Program-made: the position numbers and the translations under genes
The notes under the pieces: model-generated
Databases searched by the model: none
The model's input: only the letters and a program-made list of their open reading frames with translations
What the model was told of the DNA's origin: nothing
Shown: positions 43,641-52,187 of the stretch, one piece after another
Layout: the number at the start of each line of letters is the position of its first letter
Position numbering within the stretch: the first letter of the stretch is position 1
From: an uncultured Candidatus Melainabacteria bacterium
GTDB taxonomy: Bacteria; Cyanobacteriota; Vampirovibrionia; Gastranaerophilales; Gastranaerophilaceae
Reading direction: 5' to 3'
Assembly: GCA_934693165.1 (NCBI GenBank)
Contig: CAKUUX010000003.1
Coordinates: 62,001-126,000 of the forward strand
DNA length: 64,000 nt

Positions 43641-44786
43641 ATGAAAATTTTTGTGAAGGTATTTTTATTAATTTTGTTTATATTTGCACAACCTTGTTTT
43701 GCTGCAAATAATTCTATCAAAGTTTTAGTTTTACCTGATACTCTAGCAAAAAAAGAACAAGACGCTTTTGTTTATCCAGAAGCTTCCGAACTAATTTCAA
43801 ATGATATTGTTAATTACTTGAATACTGTAAAAGGCTTTAATGCACCAACTGTTAGCTATGTTAAAAGAGTTCTTCTTGCAACAGATAAAACAAGAAGATT
43901 AACTCAAAAAACAATGTTTGATTTTAAAAATACTTATAACATAGATTATATGGCTCTAAAACAAATCAACTACAACTTTAGAGCAAATTGGATTTTGCTA
44001 ATTACTTCTAACATGGATGTGCAAAATTATTTTTTAAGAAGAACAGTATGGGATTTTTTAAACATTCCTGGAGCAGCAGTTGTTGACCCTGCAATGAGAT
44101 TATCAACTCAAGTTTATTTGATTGACCCTAACAAGCAAACAATTGTTTGGCAAAAGAATTATCAAAAACTTTTATCTTCTCGTGAAAATCGTATGATTCC
44201 AACAAACTTTGCGCCTCAAACAGAACAAATGGAATGGATAAAAAGACATTCAAAAATGTATTTAGCACCACAAGTTACACAAGAATTGCAATTTATCGCA
44301 TACAATGTTGATGAATACAGCAACTATTTCAACCACCCAGAGATTGTTAAAACAAATCCTCTTGTAGTTGATAGTGCGAAACTTAACGCAAAACGTGGCG
44401 CTGTTATTGCAGGTCGTGGCACAAAACGTTATGGTGCAAGAGCTTATCGTGCTACAAAACGTGAAACTATAAAAGCATACAACAATACTAAAAAAAGTAT
44501 AGAAAAGCAAAATTCTAAACTTCATTCAAAAATAGCTAATTTTAAAGCAAAACAACAAGCTAAGAAAGTTCAAAAGGCTGAAAAGAAAGCTCTAAAGGCC
44601 AAACAAAAAGCTGAACAGGCTCAACAAAAAATGAATGAAACAAATCAAAACTTGGAAAATATTAAAAATCAGCAAAGAGAAGTTGATGTTATTTTAATAA
44701 AAGAAGAACCAAAGATTGATTATGATTTCACTCCTACAAAGCCAAGATTAAGAGATTCTGAAGAGTTTATGTTTAATGATTTGTAA
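43641..44786 (+). CDS. Exported protein of unknown function with coiled-coil tail
   Basis: A 381-residue protein. A signal peptide (MKIFVKVFLLILFIFAQPCFAAN) directs export. Residues 30-240 form a mixed domain (SIKVLVLPDTLAKKEQDA..., VYLIDPNKQTIVWQKNY), and from about 255 on the chain is highly basic and helical (RTKRYGARAYRATKRETIKAY... then K/A-rich coiled coil). No family is recognised. The -10 TATAAT at 43629-43634 lies six bases before the ATG with no ribosome site, so a leaderless transcript is likely. It ends before a strong terminator. Confidence 0.7.
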   Translation: MKIFVKVFLLILFIFAQPCFAANNSIKVLVLPDTLAKKEQDAFVYPEASELISNDIVNYLNTVKGFNAPTVSYVKRVLLATDKTRRLTQKTMFDFKNTYNIDYMALKQINYNFRANWILLITSNMDVQNYFLRRTVWDFLNIPGAAVVDPAMRLSTQVYLIDPNKQTIVWQKNYQKLLSSRENRMIPTNFAPQTEQMEWIKRHSKMYLAPQVTQELQFIAYNVDEYSNYFNHPEIVKTNPLVVDSAKLNAKRGAVIAGRGTKRYGARAYRATKRETIKAYNNTKKSIEKQNSKLHSKIANFKAKQQAKKVQKAEKKALKAKQKAEQAQQKMNETNQNLENIKNQQREVDVILIKEEPKIDYDFTPTKPRLRDSEEFMFNDL

Positions 44787-44801
44787 TATAATAAGATTTA
44801 A

Positions 44802-44840
44802 AAAGAGGGGCGAAGCCAACGGCTTCGCCTCTTCTTTTTT
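44802..44840 (+). terminator. Intrinsic terminator
   Basis: AAGAGGGGCGAAGCC at 44803-44817 pairs with GGCTTCGCCTCTT at 44821-44833 (with one G unpaired), followed by CTTTTTT. It ends the 43641-44786 gene and can also serve nrdG on the other strand. Confidence 0.87.
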
Positions 44841-44860
44841 CTTTTATATATTTGAAAATT

Positions 44861-45352
44861 CTAAGATTCCCACAATACAACTTCATTTTCTTTTAGAGTT
44901 TCTTTTACATTGATAACTCTTTGATTAGAACTTCCAATCCAATGAAGATTATTATCATTCAACTTTTGAACAAATTCACCGTCAATCAAAACATCCAAAT
45001 TTTCAATTCCGTCTAAATCTTTAACTTGCTCCCATTGATATCCTGTATAAAGCCAAATAGTCTTTTCAGGAAGTTCTTCTCTAATTTTTTTAGCTAATCT
45101 AAAAACTTCTGAACGATTGTTAGGGAATAATGGATCACCACCACTAAAAGTTATGCCTGCAATACAAGGATTTGATAAAGCTTCAAAAAGTTCATCTTCT
45201 GCTTCTTTATCAAATGGCAAACCACCTTTTTCATCCCAAGTAATTGGATTTTGACAACCTTTGCACTTGTGATTGCAACCTGCAACCCAAAGTACAGTTC
45301 TTAATCCGTCACCATTTAGCATATCTTCTTTTGTAATATTGTGGTAATTCAT
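44861..45352 (-). CDS. nrdG: Anaerobic ribonucleotide reductase activating protein
   Basis: A 163-residue radical SAM activase. The CxxxCxxC cluster is C26-N-H-K-C30-K-G-C33, preceded by GLRTVLWVAG. SGGDPLFPNNR is the SAM-binding GGDP motif, and later segments (LYTGYQWEQV, DGEFVQKLN) fit NrdG. It reduces SAM to make the glycyl radical on NrdD. It lies downstream of nrdD on the minus strand, separated by a 206-base spacer with structure. Confidence 0.95.
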   Translation of the reverse strand: MNYHNITKEDMLNGDGLRTVLWVAGCNHKCKGCQNPITWDEKGGLPFDKEAEDELFEALSNPCIAGITFSGGDPLFPNNRSEVFRLAKKIREELPEKTIWLYTGYQWEQVKDLDGIENLDVLIDGEFVQKLNDNNLHWIGSSNQRVINVKETLKENEVVLWES

Positions 45353-45386
45353 TAATCTCTCTCTAAATCCTTATTTTTATAATTAT

Positions 45387-45415
45387 GGGTTTTGATTTTT
45401 TAATCAAAACCCATT
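45387..45415 (-). terminator. Hairpin between nrdD and nrdG
   Basis: TGGGTTTTGATT pairs with AATCAAAACCCA around a short T-rich loop (45387-45415). It is a strong symmetrical hairpin that may act as a partial terminator or as an RNA-stability element between nrdD and nrdG. A true poly-T tail is weak on the minus strand. Confidence 0.55.
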
Positions 45416-45558
45416 AAATTTGTTTGAGTCTCACAGATTGCTCAATTTTCGTTCTACCGAAAATTTGTCTGTCTTGCTCGTTACATTAAACGGCAATTCC
45501 GAGTTTTACTATCGTGATTTCATCACTCTCGCAAAAGCTCTCAGCCTCTGTCGGGTGG
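45416..45558. other. Structured spacer between nrdD and nrdG, possible repeat-derived element
   Basis: About 140 bases with no ordinary gene. On the minus strand it holds nested short inverted repeats: GTGAT-GAA-ATCAC, AATTTTCG-6-CGAAAATT (45444-45465) and CTCG...CGAG. On the plus strand one frame stays open across the whole stretch. Its base composition is higher in GC than its neighbours. It could be a non-coding RNA element or a degenerate dispersed repeat; sequence alone does not settle this. Confidence 0.4.
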
Positions 45559-47814
45559 CTACATACTTACTCTGTCTTTGATTTCTTCCATTTTAGCTTC
45601 ATTCAAACGAGTGTCGCCTTTTACTCTTGAGTATGACAAGTATCCGTTCATTCTATCGATTTTTGTAAGGTTTTTGCTACCACATTTTGGACATACATCC
45701 ATATTCAATTCTTCGTGACCACAATCATCACAGTAAGAAAGTGATAGGTTTACGCCTTCATAAAATCCTTTATCCATAGCTCTTTTAATCAATGTTTTAA
45801 TAGCATCTGTATTATAAGAAATTGGATATTTTACGTATTGAATTTTACCACCATTTAAAAGTTCCCAGAAACGACCTTCTAAATCTTGTTTTTGTAAAGG
45901 TCCAATGTGTTCTGAAACATGGCAGTGGAAACTATTTGAAACATAGCCTCTGTCAGAAACTTTGTCTACAACACCATATTTTTTACGGAATTGTTTGATT
46001 TGTAAACCACAAAGATTTTCTGCAGGAGTACCATAGATTGCATATAAGTTACCGTCTTCTTCTTTGAATTGGTTAACTTTCTTGTTGATGTATTCCATTA
46101 CTTCTAAAGCGAATGCACCGTCTTCAACAAGTGATTTACCATTGTGTAATTCTTGCAATTCATTTAACGCAGTAATACCAAATGATGCTGTTGAAGATTT
46201 TAAGATAGGTTTAATTTTGTCATGTAAACCTAAATGACCACCGTAGAAACCACCTTCGCAGAATGCAAGAGGGTTAATTGATGCTCTCATTTCGCCAAGA
46301 TAATCATAAGTACGTTTGTGTAAGTTTCTAATCATTTCCATATAGTAATCAAGAACTTCATAGAAATCTTTACCTTCTTTTTGTGCTTTTGCATAAATCA
46401 TTGGTAAGTGTAAGCTAATTGCACCAATATTAAATCTACCTACGAAAACTGGAGTATCGTTTTCGTCAGCAGGTTTCATTCCACCTCTTTCATACCAAGG
46501 TGAAAGGAATGCTCTGCAACCCATTGGTGAAATAACTTTTTTGTATTTTTTGTACATACTAGCGATATAACCTTCACCAGTCATTGACAACCAGTCAGGA
46601 TACATAGCTTTTTTAGAACATTCAACACCAACGTTGAACAAATCTTCTAACTCGCCACCTTGACCGTGTAAGTTTTCATCATATAAGAAGACAATCTTAG
46701 GGAATAATACAGGTTTTTTGTTACCTTTTTTACCTTGACCTTCTTCTCTTACTTTTAACATCATTTTTGATGCCATTTTTTCAAATCTTTCAGTACCTAA
46801 GCCCATTGACATAGTGATGAATGGATAATCACCACGGCTTGAAGCTACTGTATTGAATTTGTATTCCCAACCTTGGAAACCATCATGGAAATCTCTTTCA
46901 ACATCTTTATAAGCTTCTTCATCAGCTTTTTCAGGGCTTACACCCATATCAATGTATCTTTGGTAATTTTTATCATAAGTTTTTTGAGCAAATGGAGCTA
47001 AAATTTTATCAACTTCAGGAACTGTAAAACCACCATATTGTTGACTTGCAGCTGCCATAACGATATCACCAATTACATCGAAAGCAACTTCCAATGTTTT
47101 TGGTTCGTTGTACCAAAGGTTACCCATTTCAAAGCCACCTTTTAATACATTTGCTACGTCAAATAAACAACAGTTCATTGTATCTCTTCTTGCAGACATA
47201 TCGTGGATATAAATATAACCATCACGTGTTGCTTGCAATTCTGGAACTGTTAAGAAGAATTTTTTGTATAATTCTTTGTTTAATTGATTGAAGATTAAAG
47301 AACGTTTTGTTGAAACTAATGCTGAATCAGCATTTGAGTTTTCTTTATCTCCAATATACATAATCTTTTGGCTTTCTTGATATACTTTATCAAGCATATT
47401 TACGAAATCAATTTTGTAATCTCTATAATTTCTGTAACTTTTAGCAACTTTTTGATTAACTAATTCAAGAGCATTTTCTACAATACAATGCATTTTGAAA
47501 ATTTCAATTTCATTTTGGCGAGTTTCAACAACACTCCAATTTACATAATTGCATAATTGTTCAATTTCTTCATCAGTAAAATCAACAAGCATTCTAGCTG
47601 CAGATTTTTTTACAGCTTTAACAACTTTATCGATATTGTAATCTTCTAATGTTCCGTCTTTTTTAATGATTTTTACATTTTTAACGGCAATTTTTGATGT
47701 AAAAGCTTTAATGTTGTTTTTTACTGAATTTAAAGACACTGGCTTTGTTACATTCGAATTCAAACCAACATTTTCATTAATTTTTACAACATTTCCGTTT
47801 TCTAATTGTGGCAT
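45559..47814 (-). CDS. nrdD: Anaerobic (class III) ribonucleoside-triphosphate reductase
   Basis: A 751-residue class III RNR that makes deoxyribonucleotides without oxygen. The N-terminus has an ATP-cone (KNVKIIKKDGTLEDYNIDKVVKAVKKSA). The catalytic core includes RRDTMNCCLFD and NPLAFCEGGFYGG. The C-terminal CDDCGHEELNMDVCPKCGS is the four-cysteine zinc site. The glycyl radical is G724 in RMNGYLSYS, followed by the conserved NEAKMEEIKDRV tail. It has an AAAAGGAG site. It is paired with nrdG and preceded by a small ORF (47860-47964). The enzyme confines the organism to anaerobic niches unless another RNR exists elsewhere. Confidence 0.97.
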   Translation of the reverse strand: MPQLENGNVVKINENVGLNSNVTKPVSLNSVKNNIKAFTSKIAVKNVKIIKKDGTLEDYNIDKVVKAVKKSAARMLVDFTDEEIEQLCNYVNWSVVETRQNEIEIFKMHCIVENALELVNQKVAKSYRNYRDYKIDFVNMLDKVYQESQKIMYIGDKENSNADSALVSTKRSLIFNQLNKELYKKFFLTVPELQATRDGYIYIHDMSARRDTMNCCLFDVANVLKGGFEMGNLWYNEPKTLEVAFDVIGDIVMAAASQQYGGFTVPEVDKILAPFAQKTYDKNYQRYIDMGVSPEKADEEAYKDVERDFHDGFQGWEYKFNTVASSRGDYPFITMSMGLGTERFEKMASKMMLKVREEGQGKKGNKKPVLFPKIVFLYDENLHGQGGELEDLFNVGVECSKKAMYPDWLSMTGEGYIASMYKKYKKVISPMGCRAFLSPWYERGGMKPADENDTPVFVGRFNIGAISLHLPMIYAKAQKEGKDFYEVLDYYMEMIRNLHKRTYDYLGEMRASINPLAFCEGGFYGGHLGLHDKIKPILKSSTASFGITALNELQELHNGKSLVEDGAFALEVMEYINKKVNQFKEEDGNLYAIYGTPAENLCGLQIKQFRKKYGVVDKVSDRGYVSNSFHCHVSEHIGPLQKQDLEGRFWELLNGGKIQYVKYPISYNTDAIKTLIKRAMDKGFYEGVNLSLSYCDDCGHEELNMDVCPKCGSKNLTKIDRMNGYLSYSRVKGDTRLNEAKMEEIKDRVSM

Positions 47815-47859
47815 TTACTAATCTCCTTTTTGTTAAAAAGGCAGAAATAGGATAAATTA

Positions 47860-47964
47860 TTATGCTCTTGTAATTTTAGAGTCCCAAATTCCTGTCCCGA
47901 GGTCTTTTTGATTATCCAAATAAGTTATGTCTCTTCTAATAGATGCATTTAAAATTTCACACAT
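47860..47964 (-). CDS. 34-residue small ORF upstream of nrdD
   Basis: A short frame with a good AAGGATAGT site before its ATG. It encodes MCEILNASIRRDITYLDN followed by QKDLGTGIWDSKITRA, and ends 45 bases before nrdD, which has its own AAAAGGAG. Its codon use is normal for the region and it is polar and compact. It is probably translated as part of the nrdD transcript. I cannot name its family. It might be a regulatory leader peptide or a small partner of NrdD. Confidence 0.55.
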   Translation of the reverse strand: MCEILNASIRRDITYLDNQKDLGTGIWDSKITRA

Positions 47965-48279
47965 ACTATCCTTATTTGTTCTTTTTATTATACCTCATAA
48001 TTTCATGGCATGGAAGATAATTTTTTTAAATTTCAGCCATAAGATTTAGATAAATTAACCTAAAGGTTTATATACTGCGAAAATGTCGGATTTACAAATT
48101 TTACAATAGATAACGAAATATAATATTTTGTAAATTTCTATTACTCAATGTTAATATTTAAAAATTTTTGTAAAAATTTCATGACAAAAAATAATTCAAA
48201 TTTGAAGTTTTATTTATTATTTTTTTTAATCTAAATTTGGTGTATAATTACACTACATATCAAGATTAGAGAGAGTTAG
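47965..48279. other. Intergenic region between nrdD and the radical SAM genes
   Basis: About 315 bases without a gene. It should hold divergent promoters. For the plus strand, TGTATAAT at 48241-48248 is an extended -10 about 30 bases before the ATG at 48280. A long imperfect inverted repeat (ATTTACAA at 48090-48097 with TTGTAAAT at 48128-48135) may be an operator. I see no convincing NrdR box pair. Confidence 0.5.
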
Positions 48280-49215
48280 ATGTTACTTACATATTTGCAA
48301 GAAAAAATTCCGTTATCGTTAAAAACAAAACTAAAACCATTCTATAGATTGATTTATCCAAACAGATTACACGGAATAATAAATCCTACCTTCAGATGTA
48401 CGTACAAGTGTTCTTATTGTCCAGTTTGTAGTCAATTTGATTATGGAAACATCTACCCAAAATCTTGTGAAAAAACTCCAGAAGAATGGCTAAAAGTTTT
48501 GGAAAAACTTCCTCAAACAACTTTCTTCATTCTTGGTGGTGAACCTTTTTTGTACAACGGATTACCAGAACTAATAAATCAAATTTCTGATAATTCTAAA
48601 CACAATATTTTAGGACTTGTTACAAATGCCTCTATGCCAATTGATTTATATAAGCAAATAAAAAACAAGATGCACATGAATATTAGTTTTCATAGAGAAT
48701 TTGCACAAGAAGATGAATTTATCGAAAAAGTTCTTCAAATCAAAGACTATCACCACGTTGCAGTAAATATCGTAGCAATTCCAGACAATATTCCATTTAT
48801 ACCAAAGCTACAAAAAATTATGAAACAGAACAATATAGAATTGCACGTTGATCCATATTTTGGAAAGGATTACGCATATTCAGAAGACGAACTCAAGTCT
48901 TTGCCAATATCTTATGAGAGAGTTCGTTCAAAACGTTATAAATTGTACAATTCAACAAAAACAAAACTCTGCACAGCTGGGCAAAATTATTACTGTCTAA
49001 TGCCAAATGGTGATGCCCTTACGTGCACAACTGGTCTTGATTATTGTTATTCAGACCTTAGAAAAGATGATGCAAAAGATTTTGATACAGAAATTTTTAA
49101 ACTAGGAAATGTTTTTGATGACACTTTTAAATTAAAAGAAGAAAAAATAAAATGTCCTATGTCTTGTTATTCACACTGCGATATGGATTATACAATCATA
49201 AAAGAGGTTAAGTAG
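48280..49215 (+). CDS. Radical SAM protein with C-terminal cysteines (SPASM-like), copy 1
   Basis: A 311-residue radical SAM enzyme. The iron-sulfur ligands are C40, C44 and C47 in FRCTYKCSYCPVC. The GGEP motif lies in FFILGGEPFLYNG. The C-terminal part holds several cysteines (CTAGQNYYCLMPNGDALTCTTG, then CPMSCYSHC) as in SPASM/twitch proteins that bind extra clusters. The tandem neighbour at 49218 is a close paralogue and the two are separated by two bases. Substrates are unknown; no precursor peptide gene is evident nearby. It starts after GAGAGAGTT. Confidence 0.85.
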   Translation: MLLTYLQEKIPLSLKTKLKPFYRLIYPNRLHGIINPTFRCTYKCSYCPVCSQFDYGNIYPKSCEKTPEEWLKVLEKLPQTTFFILGGEPFLYNGLPELINQISDNSKHNILGLVTNASMPIDLYKQIKNKMHMNISFHREFAQEDEFIEKVLQIKDYHHVAVNIVAIPDNIPFIPKLQKIMKQNNIELHVDPYFGKDYAYSEDELKSLPISYERVRSKRYKLYNSTKTKLCTAGQNYYCLMPNGDALTCTTGLDYCYSDLRKDDAKDFDTEIFKLGNVFDDTFKLKEEKIKCPMSCYSHCDMDYTIIKEVK

Positions 49216-49217
49216 CT

Positions 49218-50156
49218 ATGTTAGTAGAAATTTTACAAAAACTCTTGCCTGCAAAAATTCGCTCAATAATAAGACCTTATCACCGTATATTTTTTCCAAA
49301 CAAAATTTATGGATATTGGAATATAACATACAGATGCACTTACAAATGTTCTTATTGCCCATTTTGTAATATAACAAAATATTCTGACATCTACCCAAAA
49401 GAAACAGAAAAAACGCCAGAAGAATGGTTAGAAATTTTAGAAAAACTTCCTCCAATGTCGTTTTTATTAATTGGTGGAGAACCTCTCCTATACGAAGGAA
49501 TTGATAAAATTATAAATAATTTACCTAAAAAACATTCAATAATAGGTCTTATTACAAATGCGTCTTTACCAATTGATGTTTATAAAAAATTGAATAAAAA
49601 TATCTGTGTAACAATAAGTTATCACAGAGAATTTACAACAGAAGATGAATTTATTGAAAAAGTTTTAAAACTAAAAGAATTTTTATGGATAAATTCTGTA
49701 AACATAGTTGCGACACCTGAAAATATCCCATTCTTAAAAGAATTACATGAAAAGTTAAATCCAAAAGGGATAACTATAAGAGTTGAACACCTTGTAAAAT
49801 CAGGATTTTCATATACAGAAGAACAACTTAAGGAAATAAACAAGTACCTAGTTGATGATAGAAACCAAAACAAAAAAACAAATTTCTATGAAAGCTACTG
49901 CAATAAAAATTGTTCGGCTGGTAAGAATTACATAAACATTATGCCAAATGCAGATGTTTACTCTTGCGTTGGTGGACTAGAATACGTAAATGCTGAACAT
50001 AGAAAAAAATATATTAAAAACAGCAATCTCGATAGATTTAAAATGGGAAATCTTGCAGACGAGAAATTTGAATTCAAAAAAGAAAATCAAATTTGTAATT
50101 TACCGTGTGTTTACGTCTGCGACTGGGACTATGCAGATATTAAAAAGAAAAAATAA
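49218..50156 (+). CDS. Radical SAM protein with C-terminal cysteines (SPASM-like), copy 2
   Basis: A 312-residue paralogue of the preceding protein, same layout and near-identical cysteine positions: C40, C44 and C47 in YRCTYKCSYCPFC, GGEP in FLLIGGEPLLYEG, and a C-terminal cysteine set (CNKNCSAGKNY, VYSCVGG, NLPCVYVCDWDY). It starts two bases after its neighbour ends, so the genes are one operon and probably arose by tandem duplication. The two may act as a heteromer or on related substrates. A terminator follows at 50168. Confidence 0.85.
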   Translation: MLVEILQKLLPAKIRSIIRPYHRIFFPNKIYGYWNITYRCTYKCSYCPFCNITKYSDIYPKETEKTPEEWLEILEKLPPMSFLLIGGEPLLYEGIDKIINNLPKKHSIIGLITNASLPIDVYKKLNKNICVTISYHREFTTEDEFIEKVLKLKEFLWINSVNIVATPENIPFLKELHEKLNPKGITIRVEHLVKSGFSYTEEQLKEINKYLVDDRNQNKKTNFYESYCNKNCSAGKNYINIMPNADVYSCVGGLEYVNAEHRKKYIKNSNLDRFKMGNLADEKFEFKKENQICNLPCVYVCDWDYADIKKKK

Positions 50157-50167
50157 GTTATAACAGA

Positions 50168-50205
50168 AAAGGCGCAAAAATCTTCAATTTTTGCGCCTTA
50201 TTTAA
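50168..50205 (+). terminator. Intrinsic terminator
   Basis: AAAAGGCGCAAAAAT pairs with ATTTTTGCGCCTTA around a CTTCA loop (about 50167-50201). It ends the radical SAM operon and may also serve the convergent M29 gene. Confidence 0.85.
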
Positions 50206-50226
50206 CTTTTGATTTTAATAAATTTC

Positions 50227-52005
50227 TTAGATTTGGAATTTATTATCCTGGATAAGTGTCACCTTTTTACCATCTGCTGTAACACCTTCTACAACAACAT
50301 TTGGACCACCAATCATAAAGTCAGTATGGATATTTGAATCATTGATGTTATTTTTATCCATATATTTTTGTCTTTCTTTATAATCTTTGATATTTTGTGC
50401 ACCTTCTAAGCAATCGTCAAAACCTGCACCAACGGCGATATGACAAGCAGCATTTTCGTCTAACAATGTATTGTTAAATACTCTACCAGTTTTAAAGATT
50501 GGCGAATCAGCTACAAGAGCAACTTCACCTAACATATCACCACCTTTTGCAGAGTTAATATGTTCTCTCCAAAGTTCTTGATTTTTATCAGCATAAACTT
50601 CAACAGCTTTACCTTTGTCAAATCTCATTCTAATACCTTCAACTAGGTTACCATTTAAGCATAAAGGTAATGTTGTTGAAACCCAACCATGAGTTTTTGT
50701 TTTATCAGGTGATGAGAAAACTTCTTCTGTTGGAGTATTTGCCATATATCTTACACCGTCATCAGTTTCTTTTGCAGCAGCTCTAAATCTTGATTTTTCA
50801 TGCATTCCTACGTGCAAATCAGTTTTGCCATCTGGCTTTTTAGTTTCAGGGTCTACACTATAGAAGTGAATTTCTTTAAATTGGAATTTGTTCATTTTAT
50901 CAGCTACAGATTCTAATTTTGCAGCATGTGCGTCAAGGTCTCCTACACGGTTAATATTTTTAGCATCATCAGCAGCTTTTTCAAGAGCTTTCATCGTATC
51001 AGGAACATCTGCGTAAGTCTTTTTAACAGACATTGTTGTAGGAGCATAAATAATGTTCCATTGGCTTTCAGGGCCTGATTTTCTAATTGGTTTAACAACT
51101 TCATTGATAGCCTTTGATTGCATAACAATACGTTTAGGATCAACGTCTGCCATACCTTCAGGATCTTTACCTTCTAAGAATAATCTTGCAGTCTTTCTAT
51201 CAACTCTTTCTTGCCAAGTATCGGCAACATAAGACGGAACATCTTTTAAAGCTTCTTCTGAGGCGTATTTTAATTTAGCTTTACCAACTGGATCCCCAGG
51301 CTCAGTAAAGTTTACATCAATTGGACCTGAACCGTTTTTGTATGCATATTCAACAAATTTTAAAACATTTTTTTCGTGCTCACGTTCTGCTGAAATTGAG
51401 ATTGGTTGACCTTTTTGAACATTCAATAATGTGTGGAAAACTTCTTTTTCGTTGAATGCATCTGATAATTTCTTTTGCACGTGTTCAGGAATTTCAGGTT
51501 TTACAGTTTTTTTAACTTCTTCTGTTTCTTTAGCAGAAAGTTTTGATAACTTGTATGGATCGTTATTTGCGTCAAAAGTAACTGTTTTAGCGCCTTGTTT
51601 TTCATAATACTCTGCACGTTTTTTCTTGTATGCAAAATCAGGTTCTTTGCAGTATTTCTTTTGAAGAGCATCAATCTCAGGTTGAGCGATTTCTACGTGG
51701 ACATCTTTTGCCCCACGTTTGTAAGCTTCTTCTGCGAATACTTTTAAGAAAGGTACGTAAGTCTTGTCAGCCTTAACAACAACAGATTGACCTTTTTCAA
51801 GCTTTAAATCTTCATCAAGAATTTTGTTAACAGCTGAAAGCATTTTTGTTTGAGGAGTTGCATTAGCTGATTCTTTAGAAATTTGCACAGTATCAGCTTT
51901 TAAACCTTTATTATTAACAGCATTTTCATTACCCTTAAAATTTGGGGCAATCTTGTTCATAGCTGTTTTTGCAGTATTTACGATATTGACTGGATTTATA
52001 TTCAT
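50227..52005 (-). CDS. M29-type aminopeptidase with leader and extra N-terminal domain
   Basis: A 592-residue protein. The C-terminal half is the M29 (AmpS / thermophilic aminopeptidase, PF02073) catalytic region: NTPTEEVFSSPDKTKTHGWVSTTLPL, NGNLVEGIRMRF, LGEVALVADSPI and NTLLDENAACHIAVGAGF, which carry the metal-binding E and H residues. Usual length is about 410, so there are about 180 extra residues. The extra part starts with leader MNINPVNIVNTA plus APNFKGNEN (F23-K-G25) and ADTVQIS, and seems to include a second copy of the N-terminal domain (EKGQSVVVKADK and VQKGQPISISAE). It is likely a metal-dependent aminopeptidase. Site E element lies upstream. Confidence 0.88.
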   Translation of the reverse strand: MNINPVNIVNTAKTAMNKIAPNFKGNENAVNNKGLKADTVQISKESANATPQTKMLSAVNKILDEDLKLEKGQSVVVKADKTYVPFLKVFAEEAYKRGAKDVHVEIAQPEIDALQKKYCKEPDFAYKKKRAEYYEKQGAKTVTFDANNDPYKLSKLSAKETEEVKKTVKPEIPEHVQKKLSDAFNEKEVFHTLLNVQKGQPISISAEREHEKNVLKFVEYAYKNGSGPIDVNFTEPGDPVGKAKLKYASEEALKDVPSYVADTWQERVDRKTARLFLEGKDPEGMADVDPKRIVMQSKAINEVVKPIRKSGPESQWNIIYAPTTMSVKKTYADVPDTMKALEKAADDAKNINRVGDLDAHAAKLESVADKMNKFQFKEIHFYSVDPETKKPDGKTDLHVGMHEKSRFRAAAKETDDGVRYMANTPTEEVFSSPDKTKTHGWVSTTLPLCLNGNLVEGIRMRFDKGKAVEVYADKNQELWREHINSAKGGDMLGEVALVADSPIFKTGRVFNNTLLDENAACHIAVGAGFDDCLEGAQNIKDYKERQKYMDKNNINDSNIHTDFMIGGPNVVVEGVTADGKKVTLIQDNKFQI

Positions 52006-52050
52006 AATTCTACCTCACTTACACAATAATACGTTGCCTTATAAAAAATA

Positions 52051-52069
52051 GGTAAAACATGAAAATTGC
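52051..52069 (-). promoter_or_regulatory. Shared upstream element of leader-protein genes (site E)
   Basis: On the minus strand GCAATTTTCATGTTTTACC, about 46-64 bases before the M29 gene start; GTAAGTGAGGTAG lies nearer the start. It is 15 of 19 identical to site A (10864-10882), the best-matching pair. Function inferred from position. Confidence 0.45.
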
Positions 52070-52187
52070 CATGATTGAATTAGTATGTTTACAATTATTT
52101 ATAATTTCTTTGCAAAAAAAATAACTTATTTCTTATTTTTAAATCTGTACTTAAACACCAACACTGTTATAACTTTTCGCTTATTTT

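Noticed and set aside
47941..47985. NrdR box pair upstream of nrdD
   Set aside because: ACACATACTATC has only loose resemblance and no second box at the right helical spacing.
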